Positions 16,777-25,182 of a DNA stretch of 64,000 nucleotides are shown here, piece by piece. Every line of letters begins with the position of its first letter. The stretch's first letter is position 1. Below the pieces are notes generated by a model. It made no database searches. It was not told the origin of the DNA and saw nothing but the letters and a program-made list of their open reading frames with translations. The position numbers were made by a program, and so were the translations under genes. Origin of the DNA: Halobellus sp. LT62 (GTDB lineage Archaea > Halobacteriota > Halobacteria > Halobacteriales > Haloferacaceae); the NCBI RefSeq assembly GCF_037031285.1, contig NZ_JAYEZO010000002.1, positions 1,054,001 through 1,118,000 of the forward strand. The letters run 5' to 3'.

Positions 16777-17636
16777 GAACACCCACTCGAACCGCGAGAC
16801 TGACGGGACGACTTCGGTACCTGTTGACGCTGTCGCGGCCGCGCTTTTGGTTCTACCTCGCCGGACCCGTCGTGGTCGGCGTTGCCTACGGCGCGGAGAC
16901 GACTACGGACCTGTTCACGCCGGCGACGCTCGGCCTGTTCGCGTACTTCCTCCTCCCGGCGAACGTCTTCCTCTACGGCGTCAACGACGTCTTCGACGCC
17001 GATGTCGACGTCGACAACCCGAAGAAAGACGAACGCGAGGCGCGCTGGCGGGGAGATTCCGTCGTCGCGGTTCTGATCGCCGCGTCGACGCTCTCGGGCG
17101 TCGCCGCCTTCGCCGTCGCCCCGTTCGTCGCGTGGCCGTACCTGCTGGGATTCTTCCTCCTCGGGTTGCAGTACTCCGCGCCGCCGCTGCGTTTCAAGAC
17201 GACGCCGTTTCTCGATTCGCTCTCGAACGGGCTGTACATCCTCCCGGGCGCGGCCGCGTACGCCGCGGTCGCAGGCGCGCATCCCCCGGTCGCGGCGGTC
17301 GCGGGCGCGTGGCTCTGGACGATGGGGATGCACACGTTCTCGGCGATCCCCGACATCGAACCCGATCGCGAGGCCGGGATCCGAACCACGGCGACGTACC
17401 TCGGCGAGCGGCGCACGCTCGCGTACTGTCTGGTCTGTTGGCTCGCCGCCGCGCTCGCCTTCGCGCTCGTCGACATCAGACTCGGTGTCCTCCTCGTCGC
17501 GTATCCGGCGCTCGTGTTTGCCATCTACCGAGCCGACGTCGACGTCGAGCGCGCGTACTGGTGGTATCCGTTGGTGAACACGGCCGTCGGCGCGCTCTTG
17601 ACGATGGGCGGGCTCTGGAGGCTCGTCTATGCCTGA
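16773..17636 (+). CDS. lyeJ: Lycopene elongase/hydratase (UbiA-type prenyltransferase)
   Basis: The 287-residue membrane prenyltransferase carries the two Asp-rich motifs of the UbiA family: NDVFDADVDVDN near residues 70-81 and DIEPDREAG near 193-201. It has about eight transmembrane helices. In haloarchaea this enzyme adds C5 units to lycopene and hydrates the ends on the way to C50 bacterioruberin. The position between crtI and cruF supports that role over menaquinone or lipid prenylation. Its end overlaps the cruF start by eight bases, implying co-translation. Confidence 0.9.
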   Translation: MRTPTRTARLTGRLRYLLTLSRPRFWFYLAGPVVVGVAYGAETTTDLFTPATLGLFAYFLLPANVFLYGVNDVFDADVDVDNPKKDEREARWRGDSVVAVLIAASTLSGVAAFAVAPFVAWPYLLGFFLLGLQYSAPPLRFKTTPFLDSLSNGLYILPGAAAYAAVAGAHPPVAAVAGAWLWTMGMHTFSAIPDIEPDREAGIRTTATYLGERRTLAYCLVCWLAAALAFALVDIRLGVLLVAYPALVFAIYRADVDVERAYWWYPLVNTAVGALLTMGGLWRLVYA

Positions 17637-18543
17637 AAGTGGCGACACACCCGCAGGTGAGTCGCTAACGACTCGGATTCCCCGGACGCGCACCGAGTGG
17701 GAGGCCCGACTGGAGCGACTCGTCCGCGAGAACCGGTTCACCATCTCGGTGTTCTTCCCGCTCAACGGCATCGTCCTCCTGCTCGCCAGCGCCGAGGGCG
17801 TCCTCCCGGATCCACTGGCGTTCAACGGGTTGTTGATCCTCCTCGGGACGCTCGTGATGCGCTCGCCGCTCGTCGTCGGCGTGCTCCCGATCACCGACCG
17901 CCGGGCGGCCGCGGGCGTCGGCGCGCTGACGCTGTACGCCTACGGGATCGAGTACCTCGGCGTGCACACCGGCGTTCCCTACGGGGAGTTCTTCTACGGG
18001 GTCGACCTCGGGCCGATCGTCGCCGGCGTCCCGCTCGGGCTGCCGGTCTTTTTCATCCCGCTCGTGATGAACGCGTATCTGCTCTGTCTGCTCCTCTTGG
18101 GCGAGCGCGTCGCCCGGACCGGAGTTCGTCTCCTCGCGGTGATCGCCGTGGTGCTGGCGATGGATGTCGTCCTCGACCCCGGAGCCGTTGCGCTCGGCTT
18201 CTGGGTGTACCCGAACGGGGGCGCGTTCTACGGCGTCCCGCTGTCGAACTACGCCGGGTGGGTGCTCTCGGCCACCCTCGCCGTCGTCGCTCTCGACTGG
18301 GGGTACGATCGCCGCGCGCTCCGGAACCGACTCGACGACTGCGAGTTCCTGCTCGACGACCTCGTCTCCTTCGTCATCCTCTGGGGCGGGATCAACGCGT
18401 GGTTCGCCAACTGGATCCCCGTCGCCTGCGCGTCCCTGTTCGGCTTCGGCCTCCTCAAGACAGACCGGTTCGACGCGCCGCCCGCGCGGCTCTCGTGGGG
18501 CCGGGCCGATCGTGGAGAGTCGGCGACGGAGCGGGAGCAGTGA
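17629..18543 (+). CDS. cruF: Bisanhydrobacterioruberin hydratase CruF
   Basis: The 304-residue protein begins MPESGDTPAGES and has seven or so hydrophobic helices. The conserved block YGIEYLGVHTGVPYGEFFYG, and a later DVVLDPGAVALGFWVYPNGGAFYGVPLSNYAGW (quoted in two parts: DVVLDPGAVALGFW and YPNGGAFYGVPLSNY), are typical of the CruF/carotenoid hydratase family. It completes bacterioruberin by hydrating the terminal double bonds. The gene overlaps lyeJ and converges on crtB with 53 bases between the stops. Confidence 0.88.
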   Translation: MPESGDTPAGESLTTRIPRTRTEWEARLERLVRENRFTISVFFPLNGIVLLLASAEGVLPDPLAFNGLLILLGTLVMRSPLVVGVLPITDRRAAAGVGALTLYAYGIEYLGVHTGVPYGEFFYGVDLGPIVAGVPLGLPVFFIPLVMNAYLLCLLLLGERVARTGVRLLAVIAVVLAMDVVLDPGAVALGFWVYPNGGAFYGVPLSNYAGWVLSATLAVVALDWGYDRRALRNRLDDCEFLLDDLVSFVILWGGINAWFANWIPVACASLFGFGLLKTDRFDAPPARLSWGRADRGESATEREQ

Positions 18544-18596
18544 GTCTGAGCGAGCCGTTGGTCCGCCGCTAAGCGTGACGGCGACCGGCGGCCGCG

Positions 18597-19625
18597 CTAT
18601 TCGGTGAACCCGCGGATCCATCCCGAGACCCGACGACCGAGGGCCCCGGAGGACCACGGCCACCACGTTCGATCGGTCGACGGTCCCGAGTGACCGGGCC
18701 CTCGGGTCGCATCGCTCTCGTCGGGGTACGGGACGACGCTGACCCGGCGGAACACGGCGACCGGGTCGCGCTCGAACGCCCAGTATAGTCGGGTCTTCGC
18801 GAGCAACAGCAGTTTCCGCGACGTCGACAGCGACGGCGTCGTCGAGAGGACGTCACAGCCCAGTTTGCGGATCTCGCGGTGGTGGTCGGCGTAGAGGACG
18901 GCGGCCAACAGCACCGCGAACTGGCAGTCTTCGGGGAGATATCGGATACCCTCGACGCCCTCGCGGTAGAGCGCCTCCGTTCGCTGTAACTCCGATTCCA
19001 TCGCCGCGCGAAAGCGCTCGTCGAACTCGAAGTTCAGCACTTGTGCTTCGGTCACACCGTGTGCTTCGAGCGTCTCTTTTGGGAGGTAGATCCGATCGCG
19101 TTCGACGACGTCCTCGCGGACGTCTCTGAGGAAGTTCGAGAGTTGAAACGCCTCGCCCAACGACGTCGCGTGCGGCAGCGCGCGCTCTGCGTTCGCCGTC
19201 TCCATAATCTGGGTCATCATCCGCCCGACGGCCGCCGCCGACCCGTCCATGTACGCTTCTAGCTCTTCGTACGTCTCGTAGCGGTCCTTCTCGATGTCCG
19301 CGAGCATCGCGTCGACGAACACGTCGACGTCCGATTCGGCGATGTCGTACCGCTCGTGGAGTTCCGCGAAGGCGGCGAGGACCGGATCGTCGGTCTCCTC
19401 GCGGCCGACCGCTTGGAGACGTAGTTCTTCGAGCCGGCGACGCTGCTCGGCCGGCGGGGCCGTGTCGGCGGCGTCGACGACCTCGTCGGCCTCTCTGAAG
19501 AACGCGTACAGCACGTACGTCGCGTGCCGAACGCGTTCGGGGAGGACGCGCGTCGCGAGGTGGAAGGTCTTCCCCGTCCGACGCTGGATCTCCTTACTCT
19601 GTCGAATCTGTTCTCGTTTCACCAT
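18597..19625 (-). CDS. crtB: Phytoene synthase
   Basis: The 342-residue squalene/phytoene synthase family protein starts MVKREQIRQSKEIQ. Two Asp-rich substrate-binding motifs are seen: FREADEVVDAAD near residues 43-54 and QLSNFLRDVREDVVERDR near 160-177. It joins two GGPP molecules into phytoene, the first step toward bacterioruberin. The C-terminal 40 residues (after VVPYPDESD) are low-complexity and unlikely to be catalytic. The likely promoter is the reverse-strand TATA at 19703-19712, giving a leader of about 55 bases, so transcription is separate from the crtI cluster. Confidence 0.9.
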   Translation of the reverse strand: MVKREQIRQSKEIQRRTGKTFHLATRVLPERVRHATYVLYAFFREADEVVDAADTAPPAEQRRRLEELRLQAVGREETDDPVLAAFAELHERYDIAESDVDVFVDAMLADIEKDRYETYEELEAYMDGSAAAVGRMMTQIMETANAERALPHATSLGEAFQLSNFLRDVREDVVERDRIYLPKETLEAHGVTEAQVLNFEFDERFRAAMESELQRTEALYREGVEGIRYLPEDCQFAVLLAAVLYADHHREIRKLGCDVLSTTPSLSTSRKLLLLAKTRLYWAFERDPVAVFRRVSVVPYPDESDATRGPGHSGPSTDRTWWPWSSGALGRRVSGWIRGFTE

Positions 19626-19770
19626 CGTTACGTCTCACGGTTCAGGACGTCTCGTCGCGGTGCCGTCGGACCACACATCTGTCACTCAATGGACGGACCG
19701 AACTCATATAACGCTTCGTGCCGATCTGAAAGCAAATCGAACGTAACTGGAAAAAACGGCCAATAGACTC

Positions 19771-19793
19771 TTATACCTCAATTCGAGGGTATC
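19771..19793. promoter_or_regulatory. AT-rich inverted repeat upstream of crtB
   Basis: The sequence atacctc-aattc-gagggtat forms an inverted repeat with one bulged base at about 19773-19793, overlapping a second TATA-like box (cttatacc). It lies about 60 bases upstream of the proximal crtB TATA at 19703-19712 and could bind a regulator of carotenoid synthesis. Confidence 0.35.
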
Positions 19794-19810
19794 GGGATAT
19801 TCGTATCAGA

Positions 19811-20005
19811 TTACCAGAACGTGTCGCTGCAGTCGTAGATCACGCCGTGCTCCGGGCAGACGTACTTGCAGTGGCGGTGGTCCATCGACCGCTCGCAGAT
19901 GGGACAGGGTCGTCCCGGAAGCGCTTCGACGCCCTCCTCAGAGTTCTCGGAGTCACTCGCCTCGCTCGGGTCGCTCACGTCGCAGTCGGCGCTCCCCGAC
20001 GACAA
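19811..20005 (-). CDS. Small zinc-finger protein
   Basis: The 64-residue protein has a disordered acidic first half and a compact C-terminal finger: C34-P-I-C37, H43, H45, C46, C50, H53 and C59 (CPICERSMDHRHCKYVCPEHG). This resembles the haloarchaeal zinc-finger miniproteins related to HVO_2523; the name is from memory and not verified. Such proteins are thought to act in regulation or RNA binding. It lies between crtB and nrdJ on the same strand, with about 95 bases to the nrdJ stop. Confidence 0.7.
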   Translation of the reverse strand: MSSGSADCDVSDPSEASDSENSEEGVEALPGRPCPICERSMDHRHCKYVCPEHGVIYDCSDTFW

Positions 20006-20100
20006 GAAGGTTCGCGTTCGAGAAGGGAACCGCGGTCGATGTGAGTCGCGGTCGACTCGTCACCGTTGGGGGACCGGCCCCGTGTCCGTTCGGTCCCCGC

Positions 20101-23100
20101 TCAGCACTCCGACCAGCCGCAGGACTCGCAGGTCTTGCAGCCCTCGGAGTAGTACAGCGACATACTGCCGCACTCGGGGCACTCGGGGCTCTCGCCGGCC
20201 GCGAGGAGATCGTCCGTCGCGTCGGGTGCGCCGCCCTTCGGCGTGCCGTCGTCCGTCTCCGCGTCGGGGCTCACGTTCGCGTCGCCGACGTCGACCGCCG
20301 CGCCGCCGTCGGTCTCGCGTCCCGCCGACGCGCTCACGTCGGCGTCGTCGGAGAGTTCGGTGAGACTCTGCTGCTGCGGGTAGCCCTTGTCGATCTCGCC
20401 GTCGAGGTAGCGACGCATCGCCGTCCCGATGGCGTCCGGGATGGAGTTGATCTGCTCGCCTTTGTCCCAGGCGACTTTCGGGCTGCGGATGCCCTGCAAC
20501 TCGCTGGCGATCTCGCTCGGATCGACGCCCGAGCGCAGGGCCGTCGAGATCGTCTTCGCGAGCGCCTCGGTGAAGGAGGCGGTGAACCCGCCGGAGTTCC
20601 CGATGTTCGCGAACAGCTCGAACGGCTGGCCGTGCTCGTCCTCGTTGATGTTGACGTAGAGCTTTCCATACCCTGTGTCGATGCGCTGGGTCACGCCGTG
20701 GAGGACGTCGGGCCGCGGGCGCTTCTTGCCCAGATCGGGCTGGCCGTCCGCGGCCGACAGCAGCCGGTCGACCTCCTCGTCGAGCGCCGCTTGGACGTTC
20801 TCGTTCTCGAGGAATCCCTCGACGCCGCCGAAGACCTCCTCGATCTGTTCGACGAGCGTTTCGGCCGCTTCGCCCTCGTCGGCGAAGTCGGCGTTCTTCG
20901 CGCGGGTCGTGAGGACCTGCTTCGAGCGCGTCCCGTCGCGGTAGACGGTCACGCCCTTGCCGCCGTTGCGGTAGATGTAGCGGTACACCTCGTCCATGTC
21001 CTCCTTCGACGCGGAGTTCGGGAAGTTACAGGTCTTCGAGATGGCGGAGTCGACGCCCTCTTGGGTGGCGCACTGGACTGCCGCGTGCTGCTTGCCCGAG
21101 AGGTCGCCGGTGACGACGAACAGCTCCGAGATGGCGTCCGGGACCGTCGACAGCGAGGAGACGCCGTCGAACTCGTTCGCGGCCATCTGCTCTTGGGCCT
21201 CCTCTTTCACCGCTTCGACGTCGATGTCGTTGGCCTCTAGCACTCGAAGGAAGTAGTCGTCGAACTCCACGAGCATCTCGTCGCCCTGGACGTCGTCGGA
21301 GACGTTCTTGTAGTAGGCGACGTTGTAGATGGGCTCGATGCCGCCGGTCGTGTTGCCGACCATCGAGGTCGTGCCCGTCGGCGCGACCGTCGTCGTGTTG
21401 TGATTGCGGATCGAGAAGCCGTCGGCCCACTCGTCGGCGTCGAGGCCGGTGTGGTGCTCGAACCACTCGCGGTACTCGGTCGGATCGGCGTACTTCGAGT
21501 CGTCCCAGTCGTTGAACGCGCCGCGCTCGTCGGCGAGTTCGTGGCTGGTCCACTTCGAGGTGTGGTTGATGTGGGTCATCAGCTGGCGGGCGACCTCGTT
21601 GCCCGCCTCGGTGCCGTACTGGATGCCCAGCTGGATGTACAGCTGCGCCAGTCCCATCACGCCGAGACCGATCTTCCGCATATCGCGGACCTTCTGTTCG
21701 ATCTCCGGGACGGGGAAGTCCGACATCGTGACGACGTTCTCGAGGAAGTGCGTTCCGCGGTCGATGCGGTAGTCGAACTCCTCCCAGTCGATGGATTCGG
21801 CGAGGAACGCGTCGACGGCCTCGGCGAACTCGTCGTACTCGTCGCCGTGTTCGTCGTACCAGACGCGCCAGTCGGGCGCGTCGACGTCGACGAGCGTCGA
21901 GAGGTTGATGTGGCCGAGGTTACAGGCCTCGTACTCCTCGAGCGGCTGCTCGCCGCAGGGGTTCGTCGCGAGGATCCGGTGTTCGGGATGTTCCTCGACG
22001 TCGAAGGAGTGCTGTTTGTTCACCCGTTCGAGGTAGATGACGCCCGGCTCGCCGTTCTCGTGCGCGCCGTCGACGATCTGATCCCAGAGCTTTTTGGCCG
22101 GAATCGAGAGCACTTCGCCGACTTCGACGTGCTCGCCGAGCCCGAACATATCATACAGCTCCTTCGTCTCGGGGGTCGCGACGTGCGGCTCCTCGGTTCG
22201 GGGATTCGTGAACGTGAACTCCTCGCCCGCGAAGAGCGCCTCCATGAAGTCGTCGGTGACGCCGACGGAGATGTTGAAGTTCGAGAGGTGACCCTCCACG
22301 GCGTTCCGGAGGTGCTTGGGGACGCGTCCCTCGTCGTCGATGAGTTCGCGGGCCTCCTCTAAGGCGTCCGCGAAGGAGTTGTGCGTGAAGTCGTCGGGGT
22401 CGTTGAGCCGGAGCGTGTTCGCCAGCGAGACGTCTTTGTTCTTCGCGTGGAGGAACTGGATGACGTCCGGATGCGAGACGCGCATCACGCCCATCTGCGC
22501 GCCGCGGCGTGCCCCGCCCTGCGCGATCGTCTCACAGAGCTGGTCGTACGTCCGCATAAAGGTGATCGGCCCGGAGGCGATGCCGCCGGTCGAGCCGACC
22601 GCGTCGCCGTAGGGACGGAGCCGCCAGAAGGCGTAGCCCATCCCGCCGCCGCTCTGGAAGACCTGCGCGGCCTCCTTGGCGGTCTGGTGGATGTCGTCGA
22701 TGTCGTCGTCCGGGGAGTCGACGAAACACGCCGAGAGTTGCTGGAGCTCGTCGCCGGCGTTCATCAGCGTCGGCGAGTTCGGCATGAAGGACAGGTCCGC
22801 CATCAGCTCTTCGAACTCCTCGCGCTTGGTCTCGACCGCCGAGCGGATCCCCTCGGGGAGCTCGGAGACGATCGTTTCGTAGGCGAACTTGTTGACGTTG
22901 TACACCGACAGCGACGTCTCGGCGTCGTCGGCGGCGGTGACGCCCTTCCCGAACACCTCCTCGGCGAGCTCGTCGCGGCGCGGGTGATCGGGCTTCAACT
23001 GATCGGGCGTGACCGTCACCTCGACGTCACGCTGTTCGGCCTTGAAGACGGCCTCCGCGAGCGCGACGTTCTTCGCGACGCGGGGGAAGAGCTCCTCCTG

Positions 23101-23256
23101 CGTCTCGACGGGGTCGCCGTTGGCGTCCTTGCGGAGGTACCGCGCGGGCAGGATGTTGTGGTAGGCGTTCGAAGTGAGGCGCTCTTCGAGCGTGTCGCCG
23201 TCGGTCCGCTTGATGGGGAGTTCGAGGTCCCCGGCGCGTACGTTCGTGTCACTCAT
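20101..23256 (-). CDS. nrdJ: Adenosylcobalamin-dependent ribonucleotide reductase (class II)
   Basis: The 1051-residue class II reductase makes deoxyribonucleotides with B12 as radical source. Seen in the sequence: FMPNSPTLMNAG and QLSACFVDS near residues 155-180, NPCGEQPLEEYEACNLGHINLS with the active-site Cys and Glu, and APTGTTSMVGNTTGGIEP. The C-terminus is a cysteine-rich zinc ribbon (CPECGSMSLYYSEGCKTCESCGWSEC split as CPECGS and CKTCESCGWSEC), including the shuttle cysteines. The start at 23256 is supported by a GGAGGA ribosome-binding site eight bases upstream, so this transcript has a leader. The length is normal and there is no intein. Confidence 0.92.
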   Translation of the reverse strand: MSDTNVRAGDLELPIKRTDGDTLEERLTSNAYHNILPARYLRKDANGDPVETQEELFPRVAKNVALAEAVFKAEQRDVEVTVTPDQLKPDHPRRDELAEEVFGKGVTAADDAETSLSVYNVNKFAYETIVSELPEGIRSAVETKREEFEELMADLSFMPNSPTLMNAGDELQQLSACFVDSPDDDIDDIHQTAKEAAQVFQSGGGMGYAFWRLRPYGDAVGSTGGIASGPITFMRTYDQLCETIAQGGARRGAQMGVMRVSHPDVIQFLHAKNKDVSLANTLRLNDPDDFTHNSFADALEEARELIDDEGRVPKHLRNAVEGHLSNFNISVGVTDDFMEALFAGEEFTFTNPRTEEPHVATPETKELYDMFGLGEHVEVGEVLSIPAKKLWDQIVDGAHENGEPGVIYLERVNKQHSFDVEEHPEHRILATNPCGEQPLEEYEACNLGHINLSTLVDVDAPDWRVWYDEHGDEYDEFAEAVDAFLAESIDWEEFDYRIDRGTHFLENVVTMSDFPVPEIEQKVRDMRKIGLGVMGLAQLYIQLGIQYGTEAGNEVARQLMTHINHTSKWTSHELADERGAFNDWDDSKYADPTEYREWFEHHTGLDADEWADGFSIRNHNTTTVAPTGTTSMVGNTTGGIEPIYNVAYYKNVSDDVQGDEMLVEFDDYFLRVLEANDIDVEAVKEEAQEQMAANEFDGVSSLSTVPDAISELFVVTGDLSGKQHAAVQCATQEGVDSAISKTCNFPNSASKEDMDEVYRYIYRNGGKGVTVYRDGTRSKQVLTTRAKNADFADEGEAAETLVEQIEEVFGGVEGFLENENVQAALDEEVDRLLSAADGQPDLGKKRPRPDVLHGVTQRIDTGYGKLYVNINEDEHGQPFELFANIGNSGGFTASFTEALAKTISTALRSGVDPSEIASELQGIRSPKVAWDKGEQINSIPDAIGTAMRRYLDGEIDKGYPQQQSLTELSDDADVSASAGRETDGGAAVDVGDANVSPDAETDDGTPKGGAPDATDDLLAAGESPECPECGSMSLYYSEGCKTCESCGWSEC

Positions 23257-23761
23257 TTACTGTTCCTCCGGTCCAGTGCGTTCACACCGGACGGTTTCGA
23301 ATCGACTGCGTGGCTCAGTTCCGGTCATTTGTAACGATGTCTTGTGAGTGCGGCGGGTCGGTTAAGGCTTCGGTATCCGGGTATCATCATATACATATCA
23401 CATTTAATACCTTATTCGTGACCCTCGTCGGCGTAGCGGTGCCGTTGCGACCATTTGTACTCACACAACGAATATCAAGCTACCCAGACCAGAGTGAAAG
23501 TGAAGTTTCAGTGCGATATCAGCGACGCAGTACTTCGATTATTCAGTCGAACTGAAGGAGGGTTCTCCGCCGGTCGTTCCCGACAGTTTCCGCGCTGATT
23601 CCCGAGTACCAGTTGGGCGGCAGAGCGGGTAAGCCATCCGTACCGAAAGAAATACCAAAATTCGTATGATTCGTCCGATCCCGTCACAGTCCAGCGATTT
23701 CGACCGGCGTCGACGAATCTCCCACAGACTTATTCCCTCGTCGGGCGATACCAGTGGTACG
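23257..23761. other. 505-base intergenic region holding the nrdJ leader
   Basis: The nrdJ end has a GGAGGA ribosome-binding site (reverse strand, 23264-23269) and a hairpin at 23267-23291. Possible reverse-strand promoters are the AT-rich sequence at 23388-23415 and a TATA-like ccttaacc near 23365. The middle, 23420-23690, is less GC-rich and shows no convincing gene. The right end has a TATA-like acttattcc about 30 bases before the 23762 start. No cobalamin-box was recognised. Confidence 0.5.
23264..23291 (-). promoter_or_regulatory. nrdJ ribosome-binding site partly in a hairpin
   Basis: On the nrdJ mRNA, tccggt (23291-23286) can pair with accgga (23272-23267), with a 13-base loop. The last GGA of the stem is the first half of the GGAGGA ribosome-binding site at 23269-23264. 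This could modulate translation. Confidence 0.4.
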
Positions 23762-23980
23762 ATGTCCCTACTCGCCTCGGCCACGACGGTCGCACCGATG
23801 CAACTCGGCGGACTGCTATCACAACCGCTCGGTCAGGCTCTCGCCGTGATCGTCGCGGTCGCGGTCGTCATTCTCGTCGGCCGGATCGCCCTCAAGGTCG
23901 CGTGGAGGCTGGTCACCATCGCCGCGGTCGTCGTCGGCGCGCTGTTGGTCCTCTCCTTTTTCGGGATCAGCGTGCTGTGA
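23762..23980 (+). CDS. Small two-helix membrane protein
   Basis: The 72-residue protein starts MSLLASATTVAPMQL. Two hydrophobic helices are visible, about residues 24-43 and 49-70, separated by a short basic linker (RIALKVAWR). It ends FFGISVL. A TATA-like acttattccc about 30 bases upstream supports the start. The longer frame from 23666 crosses that promoter and is rejected. Function unknown. Confidence 0.6.
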   Translation: MSLLASATTVAPMQLGGLLSQPLGQALAVIVAVAVVILVGRIALKVAWRLVTIAAVVVGALLVLSFFGISVL

Positions 23981-24146
23981 GTCCGGTCGAATAAAATCAG
24001 CTCTGTTGAAATACTCCGATTCTGCTATTTTTACACCCGCCAGTCGCTCAGTACCGCGGACTTGCCTACCGGTCTATTCAGAAGAGACATCCACCGAGAG
24101 ATACCTTCACTGTCATAGTTCACGCTATCTTTATCAACACTCGGAT

Positions 24147-24168
24147 CCTACATTATAATTGGTGTAGG
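24147..24168 (+). promoter_or_regulatory. Perfect inverted repeat at the 24171 gene start
   Basis: cctaca (24147-24152) and tgtagg (24163-24168) are perfect inverted halves separated by ttataattgg. A TATA-like ctttatcaac lies at 24128-24137, so the dyad covers the predicted transcription start and stops two bases before the ATG. It has the geometry of a repressor operator. Confidence 0.5.
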
Positions 24169-24170
24169 AA

Positions 24171-24470
24171 ATGACATACCTAGTAGGTAAAGCTCCTGTA
24201 GAGGACTTCCGGAAGTGGAGATCGACGTTCCACGATAATGAGTCCTACCGCACTGAGCACGGGGAACGAGGCTATCAGGTCTTCCAGTCAGTGGACGACC
24301 CAAACGAGGTTATCGTCCTCTTCGAGTGGGACGAGAACAAAGACCCTCGTGCGTTCTTCGAATCCAAGGAGATGCGTGAGATAATGGCGGAGGCAGGTTT
24401 GAGAGGTCGTCCCGACATAACCGAGGTTGAGTTAGTCGATCAAAAGCCAGCTCAGCAACCGTCCGCGTGA
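24171..24470 (+). CDS. Small dimeric alpha-beta barrel-type protein
   Basis: The 99-residue protein starts MTYLVGKAPVEDFRKWRSTF. The pattern beta strand, helix with WRSTF, YQVFQSVDDPNEVIVLFEWD and a helix FFESKEMREIMAEAG is that of the ferredoxin-like dimeric barrel group (antibiotic biosynthesis monooxygenase or related cyclases). Its codon use is less GC-rich than that of its neighbours. It is transcribed from its own promoter with a dyad at the start site, and converges on trpG. The substrate is unknown. Confidence 0.62.
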   Translation: MTYLVGKAPVEDFRKWRSTFHDNESYRTEHGERGYQVFQSVDDPNEVIVLFEWDENKDPRAFFESKEMREIMAEAGLRGRPDITEVELVDQKPAQQPSA

Positions 24471-24516
24471 ACTCATAGACGGGCTTTCCTGCATTCTCGT
24501 CACCTCTCCCCCTTGC

Positions 24517-25182
24517 TCAGGGCCGCGCCGCGCTCGTCGCTCGGTGCTCGCAAACGCACTCCTCCAGAAAATTCCGCACGACGTCGTGGCCCACGCCTGT
24601 CAGCACCGATTCGGGGTGGAACTGGACGGCTTCAATCGGGAATTCTCGGTGGCGAACGCCCATCACGAGCTCCGTGACCGAATCGTCGGTCTCCGCTTCC
24701 TCCGACAGCGCGTGCGCCGTCGTCGCCGACACCTCGAAACAGTCGGGGACGCCAGTGGCGACGAGCGAGTGGTACCGACCGGCCTGAAAGCCCTGATCGA
24801 GCCCCGCGAAGACCCCGCGCCCGTCGTGGTCGACGGGGTAGGCCTTACCGTGGATCGGCTCGGGCGCGTGCCCGATTTCGCCCCCGTAGGCGTACACCGC
24901 GGCTTCGAGGCCGAGACAGACCCCGAGCGTCGGAATCGTCTCCGAGAGCGACGTCAGAACCTCAGTGGTGACGCCGACGTCGCGCTCGTTCTTCGGGTGG
25001 CCCGGGCCGGGGCTGATCACGACGGCGTCAGGGTCTAGATCGCGGAGTTCGTCGAGGTCGGCGGTGTTTTTTCGAACAAGTACCTCGACGGGCTCGCCGT
25101 CGACGCGCTGCTCGGAGAAATACTCCACGAGGTTGTAGGTGAACGAGTCGAAGTTGTCGACGACGAGCAGTCGGAGCGTCAT
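24517..25182 (-). CDS. trpG: Anthranilate synthase component II (glutamine amidotransferase)
   Basis: The 221-residue class I amidotransferase starts MTLRLLVVDNFDSFTYN. It shows the oxyanion SPGPGHPKN, the catalytic Cys in LGVCLGLEA and the His/Glu pair in AVQFHPESVLT. It supplies ammonia to TrpE for anthranilate synthesis. The start overlaps the trpE stop by four bases (ATGA). It is the last gene of the trpDFEG operon. A pabA role is conceivable from sequence alone, but the operon points to tryptophan. Confidence 0.92.
   Translation of the reverse strand: MTLRLLVVDNFDSFTYNLVEYFSEQRVDGEPVEVLVRKNTADLDELRDLDPDAVVISPGPGHPKNERDVGVTTEVLTSLSETIPTLGVCLGLEAAVYAYGGEIGHAPEPIHGKAYPVDHDGRGVFAGLDQGFQAGRYHSLVATGVPDCFEVSATTAHALSEEAETDDSVTELVMGVRHREFPIEAVQFHPESVLTGVGHDVVRNFLEECVCEHRATSAARP

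Noticed and set aside
20101-23256. Intein in nrdJ
   Set aside because: The length is normal and no intein splice motifs interrupt the conserved blocks.
23257-23415. Cobalamin riboswitch in the nrdJ leader
   Set aside because: No B12-box-like sequence or multi-stem core was seen; only one short hairpin.
23995-24020. Terminal repeat of an insertion sequence (ctctgttgaaat)
   Set aside because: It resembles known haloarchaeal IS ends, but no partner repeat or transposase fragment is nearby.
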